From Stropharia rugosoannulata (taxonomy: Eukaryota > Basidiomycota > Agaricomycetes > Agaricales > Strophariaceae): a stretch of DNA of 64,000 nt. The stretch covers positions 3,162,001 through 3,226,000 of the forward strand of contig JANCIK010000008.1 in assembly GCA_028532985.1 (NCBI GenBank), given 5' to 3'. Each line of letters starts with the position of its first letter. Position 1 is the first letter of the stretch. Positions 1 through 9,935 of the stretch are shown here, piece after piece. A model generated the notes under the pieces. That model did not search any database and was not told the origin of the DNA. It worked only from the letters and a program-made list of their open reading frames with translations. The translations under genes were made by a program, and so were the position numbers.

Positions 1-243
1 GGAAAAACAGTCCTGTTAGCGCTCATTGTACCATGCAAGCCCTTTAACAAGGACACAATGATTGAACTAACTCACTATACACAGAATTCAGCAAAAATAA
101 TCACAGACATCCGAGCCATAACTTCAGTTGTAGGTCATATCAAATCTTGAGGGAAATAGTATATAATTGACAGAAGTACAGTGTATGCAAGGACTGAGTT
201 TGTACAGAAAGAAGTTGGTATGGTGAACTTGTAGACGTACCCA
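1..243. other. Left edge, nothing recognised
   Basis: AT-rich sequence with no open frame of note, no recognisable repeat shared with the rest of the window and no RNA gene that I can see. It directly precedes a motif array starting near 244. Confidence 0.5.
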
Positions 244-1790
244 GATGATGTGAAGTCAGCCTGATACTGGCAGACACATAGTCAATGCCACAGCAGATGA
301 TGCAAAGTCAGTCCACATAGTCTGTTCTGGAAAATGATGTCTTTGCAGTCATTGATATCTTCTGTTTGATGAGTCTTCTGTTCAATGCAGTCTTCATAAG
401 TGGTCTTGATGCTTAGGTGATGCAAAGTCAGCCTGGTAATGGCAGACATGTAGTCAATGCCATGGTGGATGACACAAAGTTAGTCTGCCTGAGAGAAGGA
501 GTATGGATGGATGGCAAGGATTTCATGGTCAAGTTAATTCAAGTGGAGCTTGAAATGACTTTAGCGATGCATGGGCCTTGCTTATCTCTGCCATCACCAC
601 TTTCATCTGTCCCAAGCCCCCCCCCCACCCCCCTTCTCCCCTTCCCTATGGTGAGTTATTTGCACCATATTCTCACGCGCCCCCGCCCCCCAACTCGGCA
701 AGCCAGACCACTTTCCATTGCGCTGTACTTTGCAAGGATCACTTAAGTACACAAGCATACTTATATTTCTAACCCCCTCCATGAAATTCTCAATGAAATT
801 ATATGTATTCACTCAATATTCACTCGATTTTCACTGCCATCATTCCGAGGCTGATAAATTCCCACGCCTGATTCCCCCCCCGACATTCAAGTTTGCCCGC
901 CCCGACTCAGAAGAACAAATTTGAATATGTGGTTTCAATGTTATATAAGTGTATATAGATAAGGGCTGACCTAGTTATGTGTATTTTATTCGAAAAAAAT
1001 CAATGATAACAAGCAGATTGACCAGGACAATTTCCTGATGTTGCAACAACAAGCAAGTTTAGATAGAATTTACAGAGAATATAGTGTCTTTCTCACTTGA
1101 TTCTAACATTATATGTATTGTATGATTTATTTATGCATAATACACTTAAAAGTACTCCGGAATCGAAGCAGAAATTGGATTATATGTTGTGACTGCCTTA
1201 CATCAATAATTTGAAATTAAACAGTAAAGAAATGCTACAAAATACATTTAGAGTCGATATTATCCAACACTTACACAATAGGAGCCATATGAAGCAGTTA
1301 TCTGCCGACCCATAGGTTAAGGCCCTCTGAGTTGGGGGGCGGGCACTCAGATCAGTCCGGGGGGGCGCGTGAGAATATGGTGCAAATAACTCACCATACT
1401 TCCCTGCTGCTTTCTCTCCCCTCTTCCCCAGTGCCTTCCTCCCTTTTATCTTGTTATCTCTCCGACCTATACAAGTGCCAGAAACTCAAGAACATCACAG
1501 CCCCCCTCTCTAACACAAAGACAACAACAACAACAACAACAATGACAACAACAAACAAAGTTGGTTGGTAGGAAAAATTGGTCCAGAGGTAAGTTAAGTC
1601 CTTGTTCTTGGGATTGACTTTGTGTCATCCCAACTGGATTTGACTTCACATTGTCCAGCTCAAGGCGGGTTTGACTTCACATCACCCACTTCTCTGTGGG
1701 GCAACAATTCCTGGTGGGGAATGGGGTTGACTTTGCATCATCAAGCTTGTTGTGGGTTTGACTTTGCATTGCCCACTGTTGTTGTCTCTG
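244..1790. repeat. Inverted-repeat element with subterminal motif arrays
   Basis: The left part carries repeated copies of GATGATGCAAAGTCAGCC-like motifs (near 244, 296, 417 and 468). The right part carries the same motif in reverse complement, GGTTGACTTTGCATCATC-like (near 1611, 1636, 1667, 1723 and 1753). Between them lies a perfect 38-bp inverted repeat (647-684 and 1361-1398). Mirrored subterminal arrays of one short motif are typical of DNA transposons whose transposase binds several sites near each end. No transposase frame is present, so this would be a non-autonomous copy. I could not fix the outer termini or a target duplication. A (CAA)n microsatellite sits at about 1521-1556. Confidence 0.5.
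647..1398. repeat. Perfect 38-bp inverted repeat pair with 676-bp spacer
   Basis: Positions 647-684 read outward-to-inward as TATGGTGAGTTATTTGCACC and onward into a C-rich stretch. Positions 1361-1398 are the exact reverse complement. The similarity continues inward with G/C-rich tracts (CCGCCCCCCAACTC on the left, and its complement about 21 bp further inward on the right). The spacer has no coding sequence. It may be a small MITE nested in the larger motif-flanked element. Confidence 0.6.
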
Positions 1791-2734
1791 TGGCTTACCC
1801 CCGAATGACTAGTTGTAGACAATTTACTCCCTGGACACTTATGGACTCACCTTAGACTAGAAAAGTATGGCAACTGTCAGACCAGAAGATTTTTGCAATG
1901 ACCCAACTATTCTGTTAAAGGCATCTCAACCATGGATGTGTAAGTGTTTATCTCCTACAAATGTATTGTGTCCTATTTATTTTTATCTCTTCAGCTATGT
2001 AGTATATCAAACAGGTGTACTGGAAAAGTAGGTGCAGTCCTTAATAATGGCACTCATTTCATAATCTCACCAAATATGGATTACATCCTCCATCTGTCCA
2101 CCCATGCATCTACTACAATCAAGATGGATGCTCACTGGGGAGACTACAACCTGCTAAACTGATTGGACACTTTTTATGAGTACAATTCTCATTTCCCTGC
2201 CATACTGTGACATAGACCCAGGTTGGATATCACCAAGGACTTAAGTGCAATTGTTCATATTAAATTTTCCCTAGAGTTCTTTATATATGCCTCTACTTCT
2301 CTGACTGGCTTGGGTTATCTTTGTGCCGATCTTATCAAGTCCATGCATAAGTCTTTTTCCAAGTATCGTGACAACATGACGAAGGCCAAAGAGAAAGGAA
2401 CACAGACTCCATTACTATCAGTTTTGGCACAAAATATGGCCTGCTGATATGCTGAAGCTCTCTATGAGCATGTATGCATGTAAGGCTGTTTCACATGGCT
2501 TCTAACCAACCCAAAACAATGCAGGACAAAGACAAAGATGAGACACTAAATAAGACAAAACTACAAGGGAGTGTAAGTTGCAATGACAGCTTCGAACCAC
2601 TCCTGGATGCAGGACACAATGTGGACGCAAACTAGAACACAGACAGATACACTAAAGCAACACAAAACAAGGAAAAAACCATTCTATTCCTTCTACTACA
2701 TACATCATAAGTATTTAAATATGTACATTAGCAA
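1791..2734. other. Intergenic, no gene recognised
   Basis: Several short open frames occur here. One begins at an ATG at 1868 and meets a plausible GT splice donor. None could be joined into a protein I recognise, and stops interrupt all long readings. It could hold a decayed gene, but I cannot support one. Confidence 0.3.
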
Positions 2735-2761
2735 TACAGTGTAGTTAGGTCACTTGACACA
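2735..2761 (+). repeat. Left terminal inverted repeat of pogo/Fot1 element
   Basis: This 27-bp sequence begins TACAGTGTAGTTAGGTCACT and is identical, in reverse complement, to 26478-26504 just downstream of the pogo transposase frame. It starts with TA, as expected for a Tc1/mariner-superfamily insertion. The adjoining 2762 to about 3000 would then be the element's 5' leader. The transposase N-terminus is not found there. Confidence 0.7.
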
Positions 2762-2999
2762 GTATGGCAATTGACACAAATGAAGATTACAACATATATA
2801 CTTACTCTGTAGCTCCATAACATTCTGAATATAAGCATTCTAACCTAATTCACATATTTGCCAGGTTTTATGGCAATATAAGAGTTTTTGCAGACAGAAC
2901 AAAGAGATCTTTGTCAAAAAAGTGCCAAATCACTGTTTTAATAGATTGCATCACTTAAAGATGACAGCTCTTTCAATGTTACATGCAATTTTTGTGCTT

Positions 3000-3577
3000 T
3001 TTACTACAGAACATGGTAGCAAGGTTTGATACACACATCAAAATGAAAACAAAATGTGATTTGACGTGAAATTGACTGAGAAAGACGCGGTTTGTTGAAG
3101 TGTGACAAATGAGAGTGGGAACACACCACATCTGTGACGAATTGCTTCTGTAAGGAGCTAGCAGGCTTCAGAAGTGATGTCAGCACACGGTGTTGTGGGT
3201 TGTTTAAGTTGATGTTAGTCAAGTGTCAAGTTGTGGATGTTGTTCACATTGGATAGAACAGTTGTAAATCCAAATTGATTGTCTACTACTGAGCAAAACA
3301 TCAACTATTTATACATGCATAGGTATTACTTTAGTTGGAAGTGGTAATGTGGAATATACATAGTATGGACATGTACAAGAGCAATAGGTCATAGTGGGTT
3401 CATAGGAGCATAACAGTGACATAGTAAATGACAGGTAAATGACGAAGAAGAACACATACTCTTGTAACGACAGTGTAATACCTACCGGAGTGTACTTACC
3501 TTGAGCAGCAGTGGTTTGTCATTCTGTGAAGTGTGAGAAAGTGCCAGCCCGCGCAGGTGGCTATGCCAGGTGTTACA
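3000..3577 (-). repeat. Ty3/gypsy 3' LTR
   Basis: On the minus strand the LTR begins TGTAACACCTGGCATAGCC at 3577, immediately after a purine-rich tract (CCAGGAGGGCG), the expected polypurine tract beside a 3' LTR. A TATAAATAG box lies at about 3305-3314. The far end is uncertain because the matching 5' LTR is missing from the window, so the boundary near 3000 is approximate. Confidence 0.6.
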
Positions 3578-3613
3578 TACGCCCTCCTGGCGCTTCAAAG
3601 ACGCGCCACTAAG

Positions 3614-4354
3614 TTAGAGACGATGGTGGGAAGTGGTGGCCACTGAGCGGCAGGATGAGCCAGCATGCAGTTCCAAACAAATAGTCCTGACAGCATGTGA
3701 GGTTCGGGATGATCCACCTGATTTTTCAGGGGTGGATTGGCCGGTGCGACTGGGAAAGACAGACTTCAGTGGAATGCCAAGGTCTGATAAACAAGGGGGA
3801 AGTCTGTCAGCCACTGTCTGGCCTGTGGTGCTGTCAATGACTGCGAAGAATATTCCCTGCCTCAAGTACTTGGCAACAGAGTTGAACATGTAGGCAAATG
3901 TTGCATAGCCATAAGGAATGATATCTGTTTTAGTCAAGCCTCGTCGGATGTTGGCATTGGCTGCAATGTATAGAGCAATCTGGCCAAAATGGATGGAGAG
4001 GTTATGCCCCGTAGACAGGTCAGTTAAGTTGACAGTTACGAGAGATGACCACTGTAACAACAGGTGTGTATCAATCAAACCAATGTGAAGCTGGAATGAG
4101 GAATTATTATCAATGGTCTGGAGAGCAGTTAGGTTGTGTGATGCTGGTTTGGTGTTATCTGGTGCAACAGAGTGAATAGCAGAATGATGACCAGCCAGAA
4201 TGAACGGTTGTGCTGAGGCATTTAAGCCCTGGGGTACAGCACCGGTCGCCTGGTGAGGAGTCACAGAATGATTACAATGTGCAGGATCCAAATCCATTCC
4301 ATTAAACAAAGAAGGTGTATAAGGCAGCATAGGAGGATAGAAACTTTCATGCAT
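3614..4354 (-). pseudogene. Post-integrase open frame of the gypsy element
   Basis: This 246-residue open frame starts at 4354 and stops 37 bp before the 3' LTR. It has no motif I recognise; it is rich in His, Ser and Thr, with a stretch of small hydrophobic residues around residues 100-180. It lies downstream of the integrase C-terminal region, in the place where many fungal gypsy elements have an extra C-terminal extension or small frame. Its separation from the integrase by stops may be decay of one long polyprotein. Function unknown. Confidence 0.45.
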
Positions 4355-4377
4355 TTAAGTGTTTAGAATGAGTAGTT

Positions 4378-6045
4378 TAAGCTTAGATTGGGACATGTAT
4401 TTGTTGGGGAAAGGTTTTGTGGCTATGACAGGTTTTTATTGTGCCCACTTGTTGTTATTATTGCCTAGTTCAAGTTCAAGAACATCATTTTGTGGCATTG
4501 ATGTGGTTCCAGACAGCAGTTCTTCGATGGATTCAACATTGAGGAGCTGTAAATATTCCATAAATGCGTTCAAGTGGTGAATTTTTGAGTATGGAAGCCA
4601 GGTAATATCCCCTGCTTTCCACTGAATCTGAAAATGAGTGTCATAGCCATGCCCTGAATGTCCAATAATTTTTTCGACGGCCCACTCAGGTTCTGATCAT
4701 CTCCATGCCCCAACTGATCCACTTCCCTTCCAGGGAATAGTCTGTCGTCGTTTGGAATGTGTATGTGTAATAAAGACGCATGAAATACATCATGAAGTCC
4801 TCTTTTCTTTAAATGAATAGGCAACTTGATTTGGTAGGAGTAATTGGCGAAGTCCTTGATGATTTCAAAATCACCTTGTGTAAATGGTACAGGTCGACGG
4901 TGCTTATTGGCATCCTTGATCTGCTTCACCCTTGCTGCCAGAATTGCATCATGTGCTGCAATTATAGCTAGCTTTCATTGGAGTGCAAAATTACGGATGC
5001 TGGGGTATTCAATTTTCGAAACAGACATCCATATCATTGGTCGAGGCATTTGCCCTGTGCTCAAGAAGAATGGAGCATAACCAGTGCTAGCAGATCTAGC
5101 CGAGTTAAGTGTGAATTCCAAACTAGGTAGTTTTGATACCCAATTGGTTTGTTTGTCATTCATGCACTGTTGCAACATTTGGGTAATGGTTCTGTTAGCA
5201 TGTTCAGTTGATCTGTTGCTTTCTGGGTGGTATGCACTTGAGAGCTTTAGTTTGGTGCCAATTAACTTGTGCAGTGTTGTCCAAAACGTACTGGTAAACA
5301 GTACATCTCAGTCACTGACAATGTGTGTGGGTAGTCCATGGAGCTTATAGACGTGTTCAAACATTAGCTCTGCCATATCCACTGCGGTGTAGGTGATCTT
5401 GCTTGGTACAAGGTGGATCATACCACTAAAAAGGTCGATAATTACAGTGATTTGATTGTAAGTGCTGTCTCTGTTAACTGATTCAGGTAAAGGCCCCACA
5501 AAATCAATGCCTATCACTTCCCAGGGGTGTGCTCTTAGGTAGGTTAATGTCTTGACCGTGCCGAGATGTGCTAGGAGTGAATGTGCTTTGGAAATTATAA
5601 TTTTCCTTAAGTTTCGACCCTGTACAATAATACATGGTATGCATAGAGTAGTTTCCCCATTTTCCTTTAGATAAATTATGTTGTCTTCAATACAAAAGTT
5701 TTTGTAATGCTTTGGGGCTTCCAGAATCTTTTTGAAGAAAGAGTCTTCCAAGTAGTGGCCTTTAATTTTGTCTTCAAGATTAAGTCTGCCCTCCACTTGT
5801 GATAATACTTTCTGCAGCGTTTTTTGGTAAGCCTCAGACTCCACCACTGTACTGTTACCTTGCTGATTAGTTGGATCTGTAAGCTCTTGATTGTTACTCA
5901 AATCTTGAGCAGTTGCTGCTTCTCGTACTTTGTTTATTGTATTTTCTTTTGTTCCTCTCTCGCCCTCCTTTCGTTCTCTAGGTCCCTTGAGAGCGAAACA
6001 ATTTTTCATATGTGCTGCAAACTCTCAGCTGGTTTCTGGCCGTCC
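4378..6045 (-). pseudogene. Gypsy integrase with chromo-like C-terminus, decayed
   Basis: The frame reads the integrase N-terminal region (HSLLAHLGTVKTL), then the catalytic core with IGIDFVGPLPES (first Asp), HGLPTHIVSD (second Asp) and SSAYHPESNRSTEHANR (catalytic Glu), then the C-terminal region with ANKHRRPVPFTQGDF and HDVFHASLLHIHIPNDDR, which leads into a degenerate chromo-like tail. TGA stops fall at 5308-5310 and 4975-4977. About 45-50 residues, including the CC half of the HHCC zinc finger, are missing between YLRAH and PWEVIG (near 5530). Integration activity must be lost. Integrase inserts the cDNA of the retrotransposon into chromosomal DNA. Confidence 0.85.
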
Positions 6046-7681
6046 AGTTTCGGCCGGAAGTGGCTTTGTTCTGGGCTTATGCTGTGTACACCTAGTGTCC
6101 TGCTGACGTGTGGTTATGGCATGCACGGCATTTGACATGTCAGGTGAGTTATTGCAATCTGTGAATATGGCATACTCTAACGCATCACGAGGCATGCCAT
6201 GAGCATTATTTGAATATATTCATGATAGCATGTCTGCCATAACATTCTCCAAACCAGGGATATACAGAATGTCAAAGTCAAAATGCTTGCCTTCCAGACA
6301 AATTTTGCTGGTGCAATAAGTGGATTAAACCCTTGTGGTCAGTGACCCACTTAAATTTCATGCCTTGCAGGATGTCCCGGTGGCACAGCATAGTTTCCAC
6401 ACCAGCTAACATTTCTATCTCATGCACAGGATAGTTTTGCTGGGTGGCTGTTAATTTAGCTGAATAGAATGCAGCTACTCTAGCTGTCTTCCATTCTGGG
6501 CCCTAACTGATGATGCCAGAAACACCTGTTGCACATCTGTTGGTGATCATCCAAATGGGCGGTGCCTGTGGTCTGTATTGTAGTGGCATGCAGCAGTGTT
6601 CTCGCGCTTGGCACATAAGCACTTTTATTTTGTCAAAGGCATGCTGATGTGTAGGCTCCCAATAGAATGACACTGTGTCCCCTGTTAATGCACTCAGGGT
6701 ACCCATTGGTATGCATACGTTGGGTATATCATCGGCTAGATAACCCACGGAACCGAGAAAGCCTTGTAGTAAATCATGATTTGTTGGCACCTTCCAATTC
6801 AAAACTGAATCCACTTTGTTCGGATCCATGTATATGCTGTTGTCGTCCACTATGCGTCCAAGGATTTTGAGCTCTGGCTCCAGGAAGTGCAGCTTACTTT
6901 GACTCACATACAATTGTTCCTTCTTAAGTATGTCAATAATAAGTTTGACATGTTGCATGTGTTCTTGTAGAGTATTTGAATAAATGATTATGTTGTCGAG
7001 GTAAATGTCCATAAAGCAGCTGATGTAAGGAGAGAATATGTGATTCATTAAAGACTGATATGTTGCAGGAGCATTGCAATCACCAATTTGAATGACAAGG
7101 CTCTCAATGTTACCATCGGGAGTGGTTACAGCTGTACAGTCCACATGCGGAGGCTCAATGTGGATTTGCTCGTAAGCATCCTTACCATCCATTGAAGACT
7201 GAAAGGGATGCTCAGCAGCACGTCTTAGGATGCCCTCTGGATCAGGAAGAGGTGACATCATTTTATGTGTGTTGTTATTGCGTTCTCGTAGGTCAACAAC
7301 TGTATGCAATGCTGGTGGTTTCCCCTTTCCTCTAGGCTTTGGAATCATCATCATGGGGACTGTATTGCATGAGTTAGTGATGTACCATCTTCCTGTCTTG
7401 AGATAAGCATTACACTTCTCACCCCATTCTTTGCAAAAAGCATCTGGACATTGTGATGGACGCCATTTATAGATACACTCCTTGTCAATCAGTGGTATCA
7501 TGTGATTGATGGCTTGTAAGGGTGGTAGTCCAGTTTCAAGTGCTGTTTTACAGAGTGGTTTGGCATAGCACATGAGTTCGTCATGCGCCTGGAGAATGTG
7601 ATTTTGTGGCACAGTTAGTACATGTGCTGCAATTGATGCAGTTGTGTCACCAGCCATAGGTTTAGCCTGATGGCTTCCAAT
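6046..7681 (-). pseudogene. Gypsy reverse transcriptase and RNase H, catalytically dead
   Basis: An open frame from the foldback junction down to 6503 contains the RT landmarks PMMMIPKPRGKGKPPALHTV, VVDLRER, GDCNAPATYQSLMNHIFSPY, FMDIYLDNIIIYSNT and the thumb region ILGRIVDDNSIYMDPNKVDS. The YxDD active site reads YLDN: the second catalytic Asp is AAC (Asn) at 6992-6994. RNase H follows (MITNRCATG, where the family has an Asp, then KFKWVTDHKGLIHLL and FDIIYIPGLENVMADMLS), with TGA stops including 6220-6222. Protease and RT are separated by the foldback insertion. The element cannot copy itself. Confidence 0.88.
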
Positions 7682-9506
7682 CACCAGTAGCTGTCCCTTT
7701 TATATATGACAATATGGTAGTTGCCCAGACATATTCAAATATCCACAAGGGGCAGTTGCCCAAAGGCCTTGGGCAACTGCCCCTTGGCCTTTCTGCACAG
7801 CATACAAATGTATGCAAATGCTTCATTGGCCCAAGGCATCTCTGCCATCAGCTGGCATCTGTGGCATCTCAGCTGAGTTTGAAATTTTGAGAGGGTAGTC
7901 ATGGCCGAAGTTTTGACCTAAAAATAGAACAAGGTCAAAAATGCTTGTGCTTACTATTACCTACACAGCCACATGTTGAAAAATGAAATTCTGTGATAAG
8001 ATAGAGGCAGATTAGGGCGTCCTAAATATACCATTATCATCCTTATCAGGCAAGATTTGATGGAGAAATAATCAAAATGATCCTGCCAAATACAGGTAAA
8101 TATTCCTCTTGATGCAGATAGATTAGCTTGTGTCTTGGTCATTTCTGGGCCGATAAGCATGCTTTTGGATGCTATGGACTCCGAAAAATGAATAGAATAA
8201 GGCTGGCTGACATTTCAAAAGGTGAGACATTTTTACTGGTACCAAAATGCATAAAAACAGTAATTTTATCGAAATCTGGGTTTATTCAGTTGTTGATAAA
8301 ACATCTAGGCCTCACAAAATGTTGAAACAATGTGGAATACCTTTTTATAATGTATGATAGGTAGCCTGTAAATTTCAGCCCAAAACACGCAGAATAGCAC
8401 ATGTGGCACCAAAAACACTATTGATGTGGAGGAGAACATAGGTGATGATGCTATTCTGACCTCAAAACTGGACCAAATCTGACGTTTAAACACTTTATAG
8501 GTAGATATTAGCTGGGATTATTAGTTTACCAAGTATGGTTTGATTCTGTTGAGTTCTGATAGCTGTATAGCAGGTGCGCTTGAAATGCGCATTTTTACCG
8601 TATTTTGCGTGCGGTTTTATTAATACGAAGCACGTAGAGAATCTAAAGACACGCCTGGGTTGCGTTTATAAGCGCGCACAAGCTCCAAAAAACAGCTAAG
8701 AAATCCGTTCAGTATTGCCTGAGATAAACGTCAAAAACTCCGAGGTAATCACTCCTATGGTAAATCACCATACTAAATACCACTCATCTACTATATCACT
8801 ATCATATCTGTGAACTAGTATTATCAGGGAAGTAATAAATGATAGTTAATGATGGAGAGAATACTTCAACATTTTGTGAGGCCTAGATGTTTTATCAACA
8901 ACTGAATAAACCCAGATTTCGATAAAATTACTGTTTTTATGCATTTTGGTACCAGTAAAAATGTCTCACCTTTTGAAATGTCAGCCAGCCTTATTCTATT
9001 CATTTTTCGGAGTCCATAGCATCCAAAAGCATGCTTATCGGCCCAGAAATGACCAAGACACAAGCTAATCTATCTGCATCAAGAGGAATATTTACCTGTA
9101 TTTGGCAGGATCATTTTGATTATTTCTCCATCAAATCTTGCCTGATAAGGATGATAATGGTATATTTAGGACGCCCTAATCTGCCTCTATCTTATCACAG
9201 AATTTCATTTTTCAACATGTGGCTGTGTAGGTAATAGTAAGCACAAGCATTTTTGACCTTGTTCTATTTTTAGGTCAAAACTTCGGCCATGACTACCCTC
9301 TCAAAATTTCAAACTCAGCTGAGATGCCACAGATGCCAGCTGATGGCAGAGATGCCTTGGGCCAATTACCCATTATGTGTATGCTTTAGTCTTCAAGAAT
9401 TCTTGCTGGGAAACTGCCCCAGGCCTTGGGCAACTGCCGCTGTGGATATTAGAATATACCTGGGCAACTACCATTGTTTCATGTTTAAAAGTAACCACCA
9501 TGGTTG
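7682..9506. mobile_element. 1.83-kb foldback DNA element in gypsy pol
   Basis: The two arms, each about 600-640 bp, are inverted copies (about 7682-8322 and 8873-9506) around a 550-bp unique centre. The ends read CACCAGTAGCTG and, from the other side, CAACCATGGTGG, then a shared CTTTTA(t/a)A(t/c)ATGA and TGGTAGTTGCCC. A direct repeat TTCCAAT (7675-7681 and 9507-9513) flanks it, a 7-bp target duplication (possibly 8 bp with one mismatch). It contains no transposase, so it is non-autonomous. The CA start and 7-8 bp duplication suggest a hAT-like mover, but this is inference. It lies between protease and RT of the gypsy element. Confidence 0.85.
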
Positions 9507-9513
9507 TTCCAAT

Positions 9514-9682
9514 AATAACAGAAACAGGGTTCATTGACATGCTGACGTTGTGCTGATATAGCCATGGTGTTCCAAGAATAACATTGTACTGTGAGATGTT
9601 AATAATATCAAAGGATCACTCCTCAGATACATCAGAGAAATTTCCAAAATGGTACAACTAATTGTATACATCCCAATTGATT
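9514..9682 (-). pseudogene. Gypsy aspartic protease, C-terminal part
   Basis: The minus strand reads SFDIINISQYNVILGTPWLY followed by QHNVSMSMNPVSVIIG, the well-conserved second half of the retropepsin of this gypsy family. An in-frame TGA at 9616-9618 sits where the family usually has Arg (EER-SFDII). The first half of the protease is at 22817-23056. The Plavaka/DUF6698 block separates them. The foldback element begins just after the conserved IIG. Confidence 0.75.
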
Positions 9683-9935
9683 ATATTATATTCTATGAGG
9701 TTTGTAAGAGGGCCTAAACACTTGGCTCACCTTGTATTTGTCGGCAATTATTTAGCTTCTTCATGTAACTAGCCCCAATAATTGGTTGCCGTTGCATCGT
9801 AATTCTGATTATTGCGGCTCATTACAAGGACTGTACATTAATTAGTTGAAGTTGCAATGAAGATTGGAACCTAGCTAGCCTTATATTTTTGGCAATGGGA
9901 AGGCAGGCATGAAAATATATCTATTCATCAAGTAT
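9683..9935. other. Left noncoding end of the Plavaka block
   Basis: AT-rich noncoding sequence between the gypsy protease junction and the Plavaka stop codon. It has scattered AATTGG motifs, which also occur in the right-hand noncoding end near 22600-22750. This could be subterminal transposase-binding sequence, but is not proven. Confidence 0.35.

Noticed and set aside
1868..2162. Possible spliced gene beginning MATVRPEDFCNDPTILLKAS
   Set aside because: A donor and acceptor can be drawn, but the frame then meets a stop and no family is recognised.
7957..9234. Two identical small proteins (67 and 65 residues) encoded twice in opposite orientation
   Set aside because: They are translations of the foldback arms; identity comes from the inverted repeat, not from a conserved gene.
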